Shown: positions 8,876-16,537 of the stretch, piece by piece
How positions within the stretch are numbered: the first letter of the stretch is position 1
How the letters are laid out: every line of letters begins with the position of its first letter
Assembly (NCBI GenBank): GCA_050735975.1
Contig: JBOHVS010000331.1
Span: forward strand, 1-39,004
Reading direction: 5' to 3'
Length of the DNA: 39,004 nt
From: DATMBL01 sp050735975
GTDB lineage: Bacteria; Desulfobacterota; Binatia; UBA9968
The notes under the pieces: model-generated
Seen by the model: only the letters and a program-made list of their open reading frames with translations
Told to the model about the DNA's origin: nothing
Database searches by the model: none
Made by a program: the position numbers and the translations under genes

Positions 8876-9703
8876 TTAGAACTCCACCACTTTCCGGTTG
8901 CTTCCATGAATGACTTCGACCTTAAACTTGTCCTGCGCGACGCGCCTGGCTCCAATGAGCGGCCGTTTTCGCGCCGCTGCTACCGACAACAAGTCATATT
9001 TGTTACTGCCGGTGGTTTTTGCTACATCGTCATCTCCGGTTCCTCGGAGAGCGAGGACAATAGTTCCCTCTTGGAAAGAGAGGGACAACTTCTCCGCTTC
9101 TTCCGGAGTCACTTCTAAAGTGATCGATCGCGCCAATTGCGGCTTGCCTTCCCTCTGCTCGACGTTTTGTGCGACCGAAAGGACGCGTTTGTTCTGTAGC
9201 ACGATCTTGGAGACCTTATTGTCATGGTTGTTGTTTCCGGGAGGGGCCGTTGTGACGATCACATCCACACGGTCGTCAGGCACGATGAACCCGCTAACCC
9301 CGATGATCTCGTCAACTTTGACCGCCATCGCGCGCTTGCCCGGTTCCAGCCGGGCGGTTAGACCGGCTCCTTCGCCGGCCAATTTAGATTCAAATATGGG
9401 TTCATTGGCAAGAATCTTGACCCGATTCGTCTTACCGATTAGCGGGTCGGCTGACGTAAATGCGCCCGCTGGAATCGACTCCTTAGGCCATTTTGTCGTC
9501 TTGACCAGCCCCTTTTTGATCATGTCCTCATTGATCGCCGTGCCCGCCGGGATATCTCTGGCCGCCACGATGATGTCTTGAGTTTCAGTTCGTAAGGCTT
9601 CGGCAGCCTGTCTTTGCTGGCGTAGGAAGTTGTAAATTCCATAAGCCGCGATCAGCCCGAAAAAGACCGCTACCACGAGAGCGATTTTGAGCCTGTTTTG
9701 CAT
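8876..9703 (-). CDS. rcpC: Tad pilus protein RcpC/CpaB (SAF domain)
   Basis: The 275-residue protein has an N-terminal membrane anchor (residues 7-28). A SAF domain with IIVAARDIPAGTAINEDMI follows (about residues 44-110), then the RcpC/CpaB C-terminal domain with LEPGKRAMAVKVDEIIGVSG and VPDDRVDVIVT. It works with the secretin in the periplasm and is thought to contact peptidoglycan or stabilise the pore. A strong ribosome site (GGAGG, 9-base spacer) supports the ATG. It is 18 bases from rcpA. Confidence 0.94.
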   Translation of the reverse strand: MQNRLKIALVVAVFFGLIAAYGIYNFLRQQRQAAEALRTETQDIIVAARDIPAGTAINEDMIKKGLVKTTKWPKESIPAGAFTSADPLIGKTNRVKILANEPIFESKLAGEGAGLTARLEPGKRAMAVKVDEIIGVSGFIVPDDRVDVIVTTAPPGNNNHDNKVSKIVLQNKRVLSVAQNVEQREGKPQLARSITLEVTPEEAEKLSLSFQEGTIVLALRGTGDDDVAKTTGSNKYDLLSVAAARKRPLIGARRVAQDKFKVEVIHGSNRKVVEF

Positions 9704-9767
9704 AAGGGGGTTCCTCCGTTATCGTTTGCCGGCTATGCGGCTTTAAAATAGTGTTCGATGAATAAGC

Positions 9768-10310
9768 TTAAAACCCGGCCCACCGGCCTTGAGGGTCCAG
9801 GTAGTAAGCGATTATGGTGCCAGCAGTGATCGCGACGCCCCATGGCACGGAATGACTTCCTTTGTCAACTCTTGTCTTGATTGGATCTGGAAGAATATGG
9901 CCAAGACTGGTTATCGCAAGCCGAAAATCCGTCCACATCTCTTTAACGGAATGCAGGTGGAAACGATTAGCAATTAGATATCCTATGGCAATACTCCCCG
10001 CTGTAACTGCGGAATAGAAAGCAATGCGCGGTAGCCATGCTACACCAAGAAAAGCGCCGACCACGGCAAAATACTTGACGTCCCCGGCGCCCAACCACCC
10101 AAGCGCAAAAGGAAAGATTAGCACGGCGATACCGGCGAAGAAGCCCAGGACACTGTGGGTAAATGGGCCCAACCCGTGCATGGCGTTAAGCAAAAGAGCG
10201 CTTGTCAGTCCGAAGAGAATAAGCCAATTCGGAATTCTCCGTACGGTTAAGTCGAAGAAAACCGCTAGGCCCGTTACGATTATGATGGAGAGGTCGAAGA
10301 TAGAGATCAA
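9768..10310 (-). CDS. tadV: Prepilin peptidase TadV/CpaA (A24 family)
   Basis: The 180-residue membrane protein is an A24-family aspartic protease. Asp20 sits in FFDLTVRRIPN and Asp77 in WLGAGDVKYF, which are the two catalytic aspartates of this family. The short form without the cysteine-rich methylase domain is typical of TadV. It cleaves the Flp prepilin leader at the inner membrane. The frame must start at TTG (10310) or a rarer ATT just upstream, because a stop codon lies close by and no ATG is available near the start. No clear ribosome site is present, which hints at low or coupled expression. Confidence 0.92.
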   Translation of the reverse strand: MISIFDLSIIIVTGLAVFFDLTVRRIPNWLILFGLTSALLLNAMHGLGPFTHSVLGFFAGIAVLIFPFALGWLGAGDVKYFAVVGAFLGVAWLPRIAFYSAVTAGSIAIGYLIANRFHLHSVKEMWTDFRLAITSLGHILPDPIKTRVDKGSHSVPWGVAITAGTIIAYYLDPQGRWAGF

Positions 10311-10365
10311 TTTTAGAATGCCATTTTGAGATCAGATGAAAAGGTTTAAGTTTCTTTTTGGGCGC

Positions 10366-10411
10366 CAAAAAGCTATATAGGGGCAAGACTCGCGACTTCT
10401 TGCCCCTATAT
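10366..10411 (-). terminator. Terminator or attenuator between flp and tadV
   Basis: Two perfectly complementary 14-base arms (10375-10388 and 10398-10411) enclose a 9-base loop. On the minus strand the stem is followed within three bases by a run of five T residues. It lies 34 bases after the flp stop. It should end most flp transcripts and let a fraction read through to the assembly genes, giving much more pilin than machinery. The arrangement is read directly; partial read-through is inferred. Confidence 0.8.
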
Positions 10412-10444
10412 CATGTGTAGATAGCAACCAGCTCGTTGTTTATG

Positions 10445-10627
10445 CTATGAGCCCGTGCCGGTTTCCAACTGGGTAATGATGTTATTCCAGGTGTCCTTCA
10501 GCGCCACATCAACGTTTGTACCCTTGACTGCGACCCAGAAAACCAAAGCCACGAGCAGAACGATCAAGGAATATTCGACCAGACCTTGCCCGTCCTCCTC
10601 TGCCACCAACCGTTTAAGGATCTCCAT
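10445..10627 (-). CDS. flp: Flp-type (type IVb) major pilin precursor
   Basis: The ATG at 10627 is chosen because GGGGGTG lies 8 bases upstream; the frame also runs back to a TTG at 10648. The 60-residue product begins MEILKRLVAEEDG, then QGLVEYSLIVLLVALVFW. Cleavage after Gly13 puts Glu at +5 and Tyr at +6, the Flp prepilin signature, and leaves a mature pilin of about 47 residues with one hydrophobic helix. It is the pilus subunit processed by TadV. It has its own downstream terminator and a sigma-54-type promoter match about 115-130 bases upstream. Confidence 0.95.
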   Translation of the reverse strand: MEILKRLVAEEDGQGLVEYSLIVLLVALVFWVAVKGTNVDVALKDTWNNIITQLETGTGS

Positions 10628-10741
10628 TGTGAATTCACCCCCTTTCAAATCGGACCGAATGTGGCCCGGAGTTTTCGGACCGCTCAGCCATCTTCGTAGT
10701 CTTGCATTCCGATGGCTTCATTATCCGTTGCCTTCCCGCTT

Positions 10742-10760
10742 GAGCAGCTTCCATGCCACC
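10742..10760 (-). promoter_or_regulatory. Candidate sigma-54 promoter for flp
   Basis: On the minus strand the sequence reads TGGCATGGAAGCTGCT. It has the invariant GG and GC separated by exactly 10 bases, and differs from the TGGCACG-N4-TTGCA/T consensus at few positions. The expected start site is near 10730, giving a leader of about 100 bases. The match is by eye. The presence of two sigma-54 activator genes in the window makes it more plausible. Confidence 0.5.
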
Positions 10761-11041
10761 ATCCAAGGCATTTATATTTCAATGCCTTACGTCGATAAGC
10801 TTGCCTGAGATCCCAGCCCTTTCCTGACAAAATTGACTGCGCGTCATAGCGGCGATGTCAAAAAAGTACAGAGGCCGGCAGGCGATATTTAGATTTGGGC
10901 TTCCGGCAAGCGCGGCATATCGAATATCGTGGTGTTGACAATCAAAAATAGCTAAGATGTTATCGCTAATTATGAATGATCCGCCGATGAACACCGCTGT
11001 CCTTATTTGTGCACCGGGAGATTGGGGCGGCGGCGATTCTT

Positions 11042-11058
11042 TTGGTATGCGTTTTGCT
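11042..11058 (+). promoter_or_regulatory. Candidate sigma-54 promoter for the REC-GGDEF gene
   Basis: The plus strand reads TTGGTATGCGTTTTGCT: GG at 11044-11045 and GC at 11056-11057, ten bases apart, with a perfect TTGCT at the -12 element. The -24 element departs from consensus at two bases. It faces the REC-GGDEF gene about 270 bases away, with a repeat element in between. It is divergent from the candidate flp promoter. Confidence 0.42.
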
Positions 11059-11149
11059 CAAATGTGGCTCCGAGATTGGCGGGTGTTCTCCCAAGTAAAC
11101 AACCTTTCATAGAAACACCCGCAACACAGGCCGTAACTGCCAGGACTAG

Positions 11150-11300
11150 CTAGCAGGTTGCTGAAAAAGTGATTTTCATGCTTCGACTTACTCATACTTT
11201 GGCAGGGTCAGTAGAACGGACATTTCTTAGATATTTTAAATTCCTCTCCGTTCACCCTGAGACTCGAAGGGTGAACGACGGGTTTTCAGCAACCCGCTAG
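11150..11300. repeat. 151-bp element with AGCAGG-type terminal inverted repeats
   Basis: The ends are an 18-base inverted repeat with one mismatch: CTAGCAGGTTGCTGAAAA (11150-11167) against the complement of 11283-11300. Inside lies a hairpin with 10-base perfect arms (11249-11258 and 11268-11277, CACCCT/AGGGTG core). No open frame and no clear target duplication were seen. Related ends occur at 13697-13872. It looks like a non-autonomous MITE-like or REP-like element. Confidence 0.7.
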
Positions 11301-11327
11301 CGTCTTGACCGGCCGGGAAAGTAACAG

Positions 11328-12284
11328 ATGGTAAACGGCGAAAAAGAAAAACTTCCTATGACTGTTTTGGTCATCGAGGATCACGTGGACCAGCGCGAGC
11401 TGCTCGCTGTGGTCCTTCAACGAGAAGGCTATCGGGTGTTCACGGCTGAAAATGGCGTCGATGCCCTCGAGAAATTAGCGCACGCAGACGCGCAGATCGT
11501 CCTGTCGGACATCATGATGCCAAGGCTCGACGGCTTTGAGCTGATCCGCAGGATCCGCAGCGATTCCGCCTTGAAGAGTATCTATCTGATTTTGATTACC
11601 GCCAGGATTCAGGAAGGCGATCGAGTTCGAGGCCTCGACCTTGGAGCCGACGATTACATAACGAAACCGTTCTCATTTTCGGAATTGCTGGCCCGCGTTC
11701 GCGTCGGCTCCCGGGTTGTTCAATACCAACAGCATCTTGAGCATCAAAGTCAAGTCGATTCTCTGACCGGCCTCTTTAATCGGCGAGCGTTTGAAAAGAA
11801 GATTTGCGAAGAATTTGAAAGAGCCCAACGTTACCGTCATCCCATTTCCGTACTCATCCTGGACATCGATAACTTCAAAACCATCAATGACACCTATGGC
11901 CACCATGGCGGCGACGCGGCGCTTGTGAAAATAGCCGAGACGCTCAGAGAAAGAACACGACGCAGTGATTTCCCGGCGCGGTTTGGGGGAGAAGAGTTCG
12001 TCTTGGTGTTGCCGGAGACCGATCATGAGAACGCGCTCCAAGCGGCGACCAAAATCCATGGCGAAATTCGCTCGTGCACTTTCGGAACCCCCGCGAAACC
12101 GTTCACGCTCACCGTCAGCATCGGCCTCAGCTCGACCTCCCTCAAACCATATTCGGATTGGCAACAAATGCTGGACGATGCCGATCGGGCGCTGTACTCG
12201 GCGAAACACAACGGCAAGAACCGGGTGGAAACTTACGGGCCCGAACATGCCGGCAGCCAGGTCCCCTCCCCCGCTCATTCTTAA
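11328..12284 (+). CDS. PleD-like response regulator with diguanylate cyclase domain (REC-GGDEF)
   Basis: The 318-residue protein has a receiver domain (residues 11-130; phospho-acceptor Asp61 in VLSDIMMPRLDGF, and Lys in ITKPFSF). A GGDEF domain follows, with GGEEF near residues 219-223. The RRSD sequence five residues before GGEEF is an intact inhibitory (I) site, as in PleD. It should make c-di-GMP when phosphorylated and be subject to product inhibition. The histidine kinase gene starts 6 bases after its stop, so the two probably form a pair. A second ATG at 11358 is possible, but a GGGAAAG site favours 11328. Its position next to the Tad locus suggests control of attachment; this is inferred. 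Confidence 0.92.
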   Translation: MVNGEKEKLPMTVLVIEDHVDQRELLAVVLQREGYRVFTAENGVDALEKLAHADAQIVLSDIMMPRLDGFELIRRIRSDSALKSIYLILITARIQEGDRVRGLDLGADDYITKPFSFSELLARVRVGSRVVQYQQHLEHQSQVDSLTGLFNRRAFEKKICEEFERAQRYRHPISVLILDIDNFKTINDTYGHHGGDAALVKIAETLRERTRRSDFPARFGGEEFVLVLPETDHENALQAATKIHGEIRSCTFGTPAKPFTLTVSIGLSSTSLKPYSDWQQMLDDADRALYSAKHNGKNRVETYGPEHAGSQVPSPAHS

Positions 12285-12290
12285 ACAAAG

Positions 12291-13490
12291 ATGACCTTCC
12301 GTCGCGTCCTTTTTCCGGGTCTCTTTTTACTGATGGTCGTCGTCGCAGCTTCCATCTTTTTCGTCCACAGTACCACCGGCGGGTCAAAAGTCTCCGAAGG
12401 AACTTCGATGCGAGATATTTTTCAGTTTGACTGGGATTACGCCCATCTATTCGCCCAGTTTCAAAACCTCGAGCATGCCTTGCTCTACTGGTCCAAGGTG
12501 CTAACGACCAACAAGGAGGTTTTTTTCTACGGAGGTGTCGCCTTTTTCGGTATCGTCATGATGAGTTTAGCGATCGGGAGCGCAGCTTCCGGGCCGAAGC
12601 AAAAAGACAAATCCATATTGGAGATCTTGAAGCGAGAGAAGGAGCACGCCGAAAATCTGGCGAAAATCAAGTCTGAATTTCTAAATCAAGTATCGCACGA
12701 GCTGCGCACGCCGCTCGCTGTTATTATAGGTTACATTGAGTGTTTAACGGACGGCCTGTATGGACAAATCGACGCCAAGCACCAAGAAATTCTAATGGTC
12801 GTGGGAAAACAATCGAGTCATCTTAGGGATATGATTGACCAGATTCTAATATTTTCGCGTCTTGAAGCCAGCAAACAGCCCCTTCGCATCCAGGAATTCT
12901 GCGTCAACACATCTCTGAACGATCTGCGAGACACGTTTGATTTCCTTTGTAAGCAGAAGGGCCTGGAACTCAAATGCGAGCTGCCGGGCGAAGCGATGAC
13001 GGTTCGCACCGACCCGGAGCGACTGAAAGAAGTCGTCAGCAATCTGTTGCAGAATGCATTGAAGTACACGGATCGCGGATCCATTATCATGCGGCTTCGC
13101 CATTTGCGAACCAAGGACATGATTCTAGAGGTTTCCGACACCGGAATCGGCATTCCTGACAAGTCCCTAGCCACGATTTTCGATCCTTTCATACAGGTTC
13201 ACAAGACTTCCACGGAGAATTCACGGGGCGGCATCGGCTTGGGCCTTAGCATAGTCAAAAAGCACATCGAGCAAATCCGCGGCACGATTACGGTGGAAAG
13301 CGAACTGGGGAAAGGTTCGACGTTTAGAATTATTCTTCCGCGTTTCTACGAGCAGCGTGATTCCACCCGCAAGCAGTTGCTGAGCCTCATCAAACTGCCT
13401 TACCGGAAGTCGCCGAGCCTCGGATCGCCAGCCGGCGGCCTTGCCGATAAGCCGGCAGGATCGAGAGAGCCCACCCGCGCTGCCGGCTAA
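12291..13490 (+). CDS. Membrane sensor histidine kinase
   Basis: The 399-residue protein has two membrane segments (about residues 5-24 and 79-98) enclosing a short periplasmic loop. A HisKA domain follows with FLNQVSHELRTPLAVIIGY (phospho-His near 135). The ATPase domain shows NLLQNALKYTD, DTGIGIPD and GGIGLGLSIVKKH. All N, G1 and G2 boxes are present. The last 40 residues are a Pro/Gly/Arg-rich tail of no known fold. It likely phosphorylates the REC-GGDEF protein encoded just upstream. The periplasmic loop of roughly 55 residues is too short for a common sensor domain, so the signal is unknown. Confidence 0.92.
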   Translation: MTFRRVLFPGLFLLMVVVAASIFFVHSTTGGSKVSEGTSMRDIFQFDWDYAHLFAQFQNLEHALLYWSKVLTTNKEVFFYGGVAFFGIVMMSLAIGSAASGPKQKDKSILEILKREKEHAENLAKIKSEFLNQVSHELRTPLAVIIGYIECLTDGLYGQIDAKHQEILMVVGKQSSHLRDMIDQILIFSRLEASKQPLRIQEFCVNTSLNDLRDTFDFLCKQKGLELKCELPGEAMTVRTDPERLKEVVSNLLQNALKYTDRGSIIMRLRHLRTKDMILEVSDTGIGIPDKSLATIFDPFIQVHKTSTENSRGGIGLGLSIVKKHIEQIRGTITVESELGKGSTFRIILPRFYEQRDSTRKQLLSLIKLPYRKSPSLGSPAGGLADKPAGSREPTRAAG

Positions 13491-13567
13491 TGGCCGCGGG
13501 TCGGATCCGCTCTTCTTTAGCGACTGCACATTTTTGCTATAGTACGCGCGATTGTGCTCTGCCAAGT

Positions 13568-13613
13568 CACCGTACAACACCGTGACGTTCGTCCGCCCTC
13601 GTACGGTGTTTTT
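13568..13613 (+). terminator. Rho-independent terminator after the kinase gene
   Basis: CACCGTAC (13568-13575) pairs perfectly with GTACGGTG (13601-13608) and is followed by five T residues. An alternative pairing, AACACCGT with ACGGTGTT, shares the right arm. It lies about 78 bases after the kinase stop, so it is a reasonable end for the REC-GGDEF/kinase operon. The long loop (25 bases) makes it weaker than a classic terminator. Confidence 0.55.
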
Positions 13614-13696
13614 GGCCAACGCCGGCCTCAGAATGCCATGGACGGCTCGCTGCCGTACCAAATATCTAAGATCGGCTGCGAGCCTCAACCTAAAAA

Positions 13697-13872
13697 CCAG
13701 CAGTTTGCTGAAAAACTCTGCGAGCAGGCTGCTTAAAAGGACTCAGAGGCGAGGCGCGTGCCATAGGCGGTTTCAAGTCCAGAGTCTCGGGTTTCGCGTT
13801 TAACCAGAGACTCGGAACTCGAGACCCGAAACCGCTAGGCGAGCATATGAGTCTTTTTCAGCAGCCTGCTAG
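13697..13872. repeat. Element with AGCAG-type inverted ends and nested palindromes
   Basis: The left end (13697-13718: CCAGCAGTTTGCTGAAAAAC, then TC) and right end (13849-13872) are imperfect inverted copies of each other and resemble the ends of the 11150 element. Inside is a nested hairpin, GCGGTTTC against GAAACCGC, around quasi-repeated GAGTCTCGGGTTTCG words and their complements. No protein is encoded. The 13491-14087 gene-free stretch otherwise holds only the terminator at 13568 and a TGCTATAGT promoter-like site at 13535. Confidence 0.6.
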
Positions 13873-14087
13873 TGCACAATCCTGTCTATGTACATGACTA
13901 TTTTGTCATTGCGCCAAAGCGAAACTCCTCAACGACGACCGTTTGGCGAACTGGCCCTCTCTCGCAATAATCCGAAATTACAAGAGTTTGAGGCGCACGT
14001 ATCCGCGGCATAAGGATTGCTCATCGACAGTTCTTCGATCGCAGCGTTCGCGCCGCAGAAACCGCAATTGTTGGCCCAAATTGGGCC

Positions 14088-15404
14088 GTGGTCCGCAAAA
14101 TGGCACAGATTTCCGACTTGATCGCCCAGTCTCCGTTTCGACTTCATGTGCGGCAGGCTCTTATCGCGGCCCAGCACGGGATTCTACAGGTGGGGCTGCT
14201 CCTGATCAGCGTCGATCTGCAGCCAACGATTGTCGTCGCCGGCGAAACAGTTCAAGGGCAACTTCTTTACCAAGCATGGGTGCGGATTCGCAGCACTTTG
14301 AGAAACTCCGACGCGATTTTCCGAACACAGGAAGGCCATATGGCCGTGCTGCTACCGTCGATCGCAAGCGCTGAGGACGCTGTTCTGGTGGCGAAGAAAT
14401 TACTCAGGGCGTTCGAGCAGCCATTGTTTTGGAACGACTCCAAGATTTCGGTCCCGATTCGGATCGGGATCGCCCTGTTCCCGGGCCAAAGCAGAAACGC
14501 TACCGAATTGATAAGACATGCCGGCGAAGCGCTTAGTGCCGCAGTAGGAACGGGCGAAGCATTCGCGATTTACTCCCAACCGGCTGGCTCAAAACCGCGC
14601 GGGCTATTGCCTATGAGCGAGTTGCGACAAGCGATCGTCGAGGACCAACTGTTCCTGCTGTATCAGCCAAAAGTCAAATTGAGAGACGGCACTATCTCGG
14701 GGGTGGAGGTTCTGGCGCGCTGGGAACACCCGCAGCTCGGGCTGATCGAGCCGGACGAGTTCATTCCTATCGCGGAACGTACGGGCCTGATTATTCCGCT
14801 CACGCTATGGGTTCTTCATCAATCCCTGATACAATGCCGCGCCTGGAATCGCATCGGGATCGACTTACCAGTGGCCGTCAACCTCTCCATGTTAAACCTG
14901 AGCGCGCCGGAACTGCCGGAACAGATTGCCGGATTGCTGAAAGACGCCGCCGTACCCCCCGACAAGCTAGAGCTGGAGATTACCGAGAGCGCGATCATGG
15001 AGGATCCGCAGCGGACCCTTTGTACGTTAAAAGAGATACGAAGCCTGGGAGTTCGTCTTGCAATCGACGACTTTGGAACCGGCTATTCCGCGCTGGCACA
15101 CTTGAGCAGGCTGCCGGTCACAACGATAAAAATCGACAAATCCTTCATTCGAGACATTGAGACTGTCAGAGACAGCGCCGTGATTGTGAAGTCCATCATT
15201 GATCTCGCACATAATCTTGAGTTGAACGTCGTCGCGGAGGGCGTCGAAACATTAACAGCCAAAGAAATGCTCGTCGCCTTCGAATGCGACGAGGCGCAGG
15301 GCTATTATTTCAGTCGTCCGGTTCGGCCGCTCGACATTCACCGGACCTTCGGCGAGTCCGCCGTACGGGCGGCGCCACAGGAAATGGTTGCCAAAGAGCT
15401 CTAG
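14088..15404 (+). CDS. Degenerate GGDEF plus EAL-domain c-di-GMP phosphodiesterase
   Basis: The 438-residue protein (GTG start; ATG at 14100 is an alternative) has an N-terminal GGDEF-like domain. The active-site motif there is replaced: the segment reads FRTQEGHMAVLLP, so no cyclase activity is expected. The C-terminal EAL domain looks catalytic. Its first motif is EVL instead of EAL (GVEVLARWEHP), followed by NLSMLNL, LEITESAIMED, AIDDFGTGYSAL, TIKIDKSFIRD, VVAEGVET and EAQGYYFSRPV. All metal- and base-ligand positions are filled. It probably degrades c-di-GMP made by the nearby cyclase. No sensor domain precedes it, and the start is uncertain because no ribosome site is clear. Confidence 0.87.
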   Translation: MVRKMAQISDLIAQSPFRLHVRQALIAAQHGILQVGLLLISVDLQPTIVVAGETVQGQLLYQAWVRIRSTLRNSDAIFRTQEGHMAVLLPSIASAEDAVLVAKKLLRAFEQPLFWNDSKISVPIRIGIALFPGQSRNATELIRHAGEALSAAVGTGEAFAIYSQPAGSKPRGLLPMSELRQAIVEDQLFLLYQPKVKLRDGTISGVEVLARWEHPQLGLIEPDEFIPIAERTGLIIPLTLWVLHQSLIQCRAWNRIGIDLPVAVNLSMLNLSAPELPEQIAGLLKDAAVPPDKLELEITESAIMEDPQRTLCTLKEIRSLGVRLAIDDFGTGYSALAHLSRLPVTTIKIDKSFIRDIETVRDSAVIVKSIIDLAHNLELNVVAEGVETLTAKEMLVAFECDEAQGYYFSRPVRPLDIHRTFGESAVRAAPQEMVAKEL

Positions 15405-15451
15405 GAAGCGATCGCTTTGAGCGGACTTAATAAAGCGAAACGGAGGCTAGC

Positions 15452-16408
15452 TCAATGGCACTGGCGCAGTGAGCCACGTTCCCTAAACCACTCTACAGTT
15501 CGCTTGAGCCCTTCCCTTACCATAACCCTCGGCTCGTAACCGAGAACCTCCCGCGCCATGTTGATGTCCGCCAATGAATGGCGCACATCTCCGGACCGAG
15601 GAGCGACGTACTCAACTACCGCTCTAACCCCAAGAATCCGCTCTATAAATCGGATCAGCTGGTTGAGGGTGATTCGGCTGCCGCAACCGACATTAAACAC
15701 CTTACCGGCCGCATGAGCGGCCCTAAGCGCGAGCACATTGGCTTGAACGACATTTTCCACGTAGGTGAAATCCCGCGACTGCTCTCCGTCTCCATAGACC
15801 CGCAGAGATTGGCCCGATAATAACCGGCCGACGAACATCGGAATGACAGCGGAGTACTCGGAGCGCGGATCCTGGGAGGGGCCAAAGACGTTGAAGTAGC
15901 GAAGACTGACGGTTTCTAGACCAAACAAACTGGTGTAAAGCTTGCAGTAATGTTCGCCCACAAGCTTTTGCAGAGCATAGGGCGACAGCGGCGTGGGTGT
16001 CATATCCTCAGTTTTGGGCAGTACCTCTGTGTCGCCATACGCGGATGAAGAAGCGGCGTACACAAGTCTACGAATCCTGTGCTTGCGGCAACTTTCCAAT
16101 AGATTCACGGTCGCGGTTATATTGGACCGATTCGTACCGACCGGGTCTTCTATCGAACGCTGCACCGAAGGCACGGCTGCCTGATGAACGACGTAGTCCA
16201 TTCCCCGCACGACATCGTCGGAGACAACCGGATCAGCCAGATCAGCTTGGACAAATTCCATAGACGCGCGTAGATCGTCGATTCGGTCTTCTTTACCCGT
16301 AGAAAGGTTATCGATAACGCGAAGCCTATTTCCGTCCTCCAAAAGCCGCCGGACGATATGATAGCCGATGAACCCGGCGCCCCCGGTAACTAGAATGCAC
16401 TCAGCCAT
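15452..16408 (-). CDS. NAD-dependent nucleotide-sugar epimerase/dehydratase (GalE/WbpP-like SDR)
   Basis: The 318-residue extended SDR has the Rossmann motif TGGAGFIGYHIV (residues 8-19). It also has VIDNLSTG, the VHQAAVPSV block, AASSSAYGD and the catalytic pair in SPYALQKLVGE (YxxxK). It resembles UDP-GlcNAc/UDP-glucose 4-epimerases of O-antigen and capsule loci. Exact substrate cannot be told from sequence alone. It is convergent with the EAL gene and stands apart from other sugar genes. With the dehydrogenase at 23677 it could supply activated sugars for surface polysaccharide. Confidence 0.88.
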   Translation of the reverse strand: MAECILVTGGAGFIGYHIVRRLLEDGNRLRVIDNLSTGKEDRIDDLRASMEFVQADLADPVVSDDVVRGMDYVVHQAAVPSVQRSIEDPVGTNRSNITATVNLLESCRKHRIRRLVYAASSSAYGDTEVLPKTEDMTPTPLSPYALQKLVGEHYCKLYTSLFGLETVSLRYFNVFGPSQDPRSEYSAVIPMFVGRLLSGQSLRVYGDGEQSRDFTYVENVVQANVLALRAAHAAGKVFNVGCGSRITLNQLIRFIERILGVRAVVEYVAPRSGDVRHSLADINMAREVLGYEPRVMVREGLKRTVEWFRERGSLRQCH

Positions 16409-16537
16409 AAATCACCAGAACCAAAAACCTGACGTGAAGACCGTTCCAAGTTCCGCACACCTCCCTGCTATAGTTTGTGAGTAATAAGCCGCACAGCCGG
16501 AATTCAGCGGTTCATGGGGATGGGGTCCCGATTTCCG

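Noticed and set aside
15406..15417. AAGCGATCGCTT palindrome as an HIP1-type repeat
   Set aside because: A single occurrence between convergent genes was noticed; HIP1 needs high genome frequency to be meaningful.
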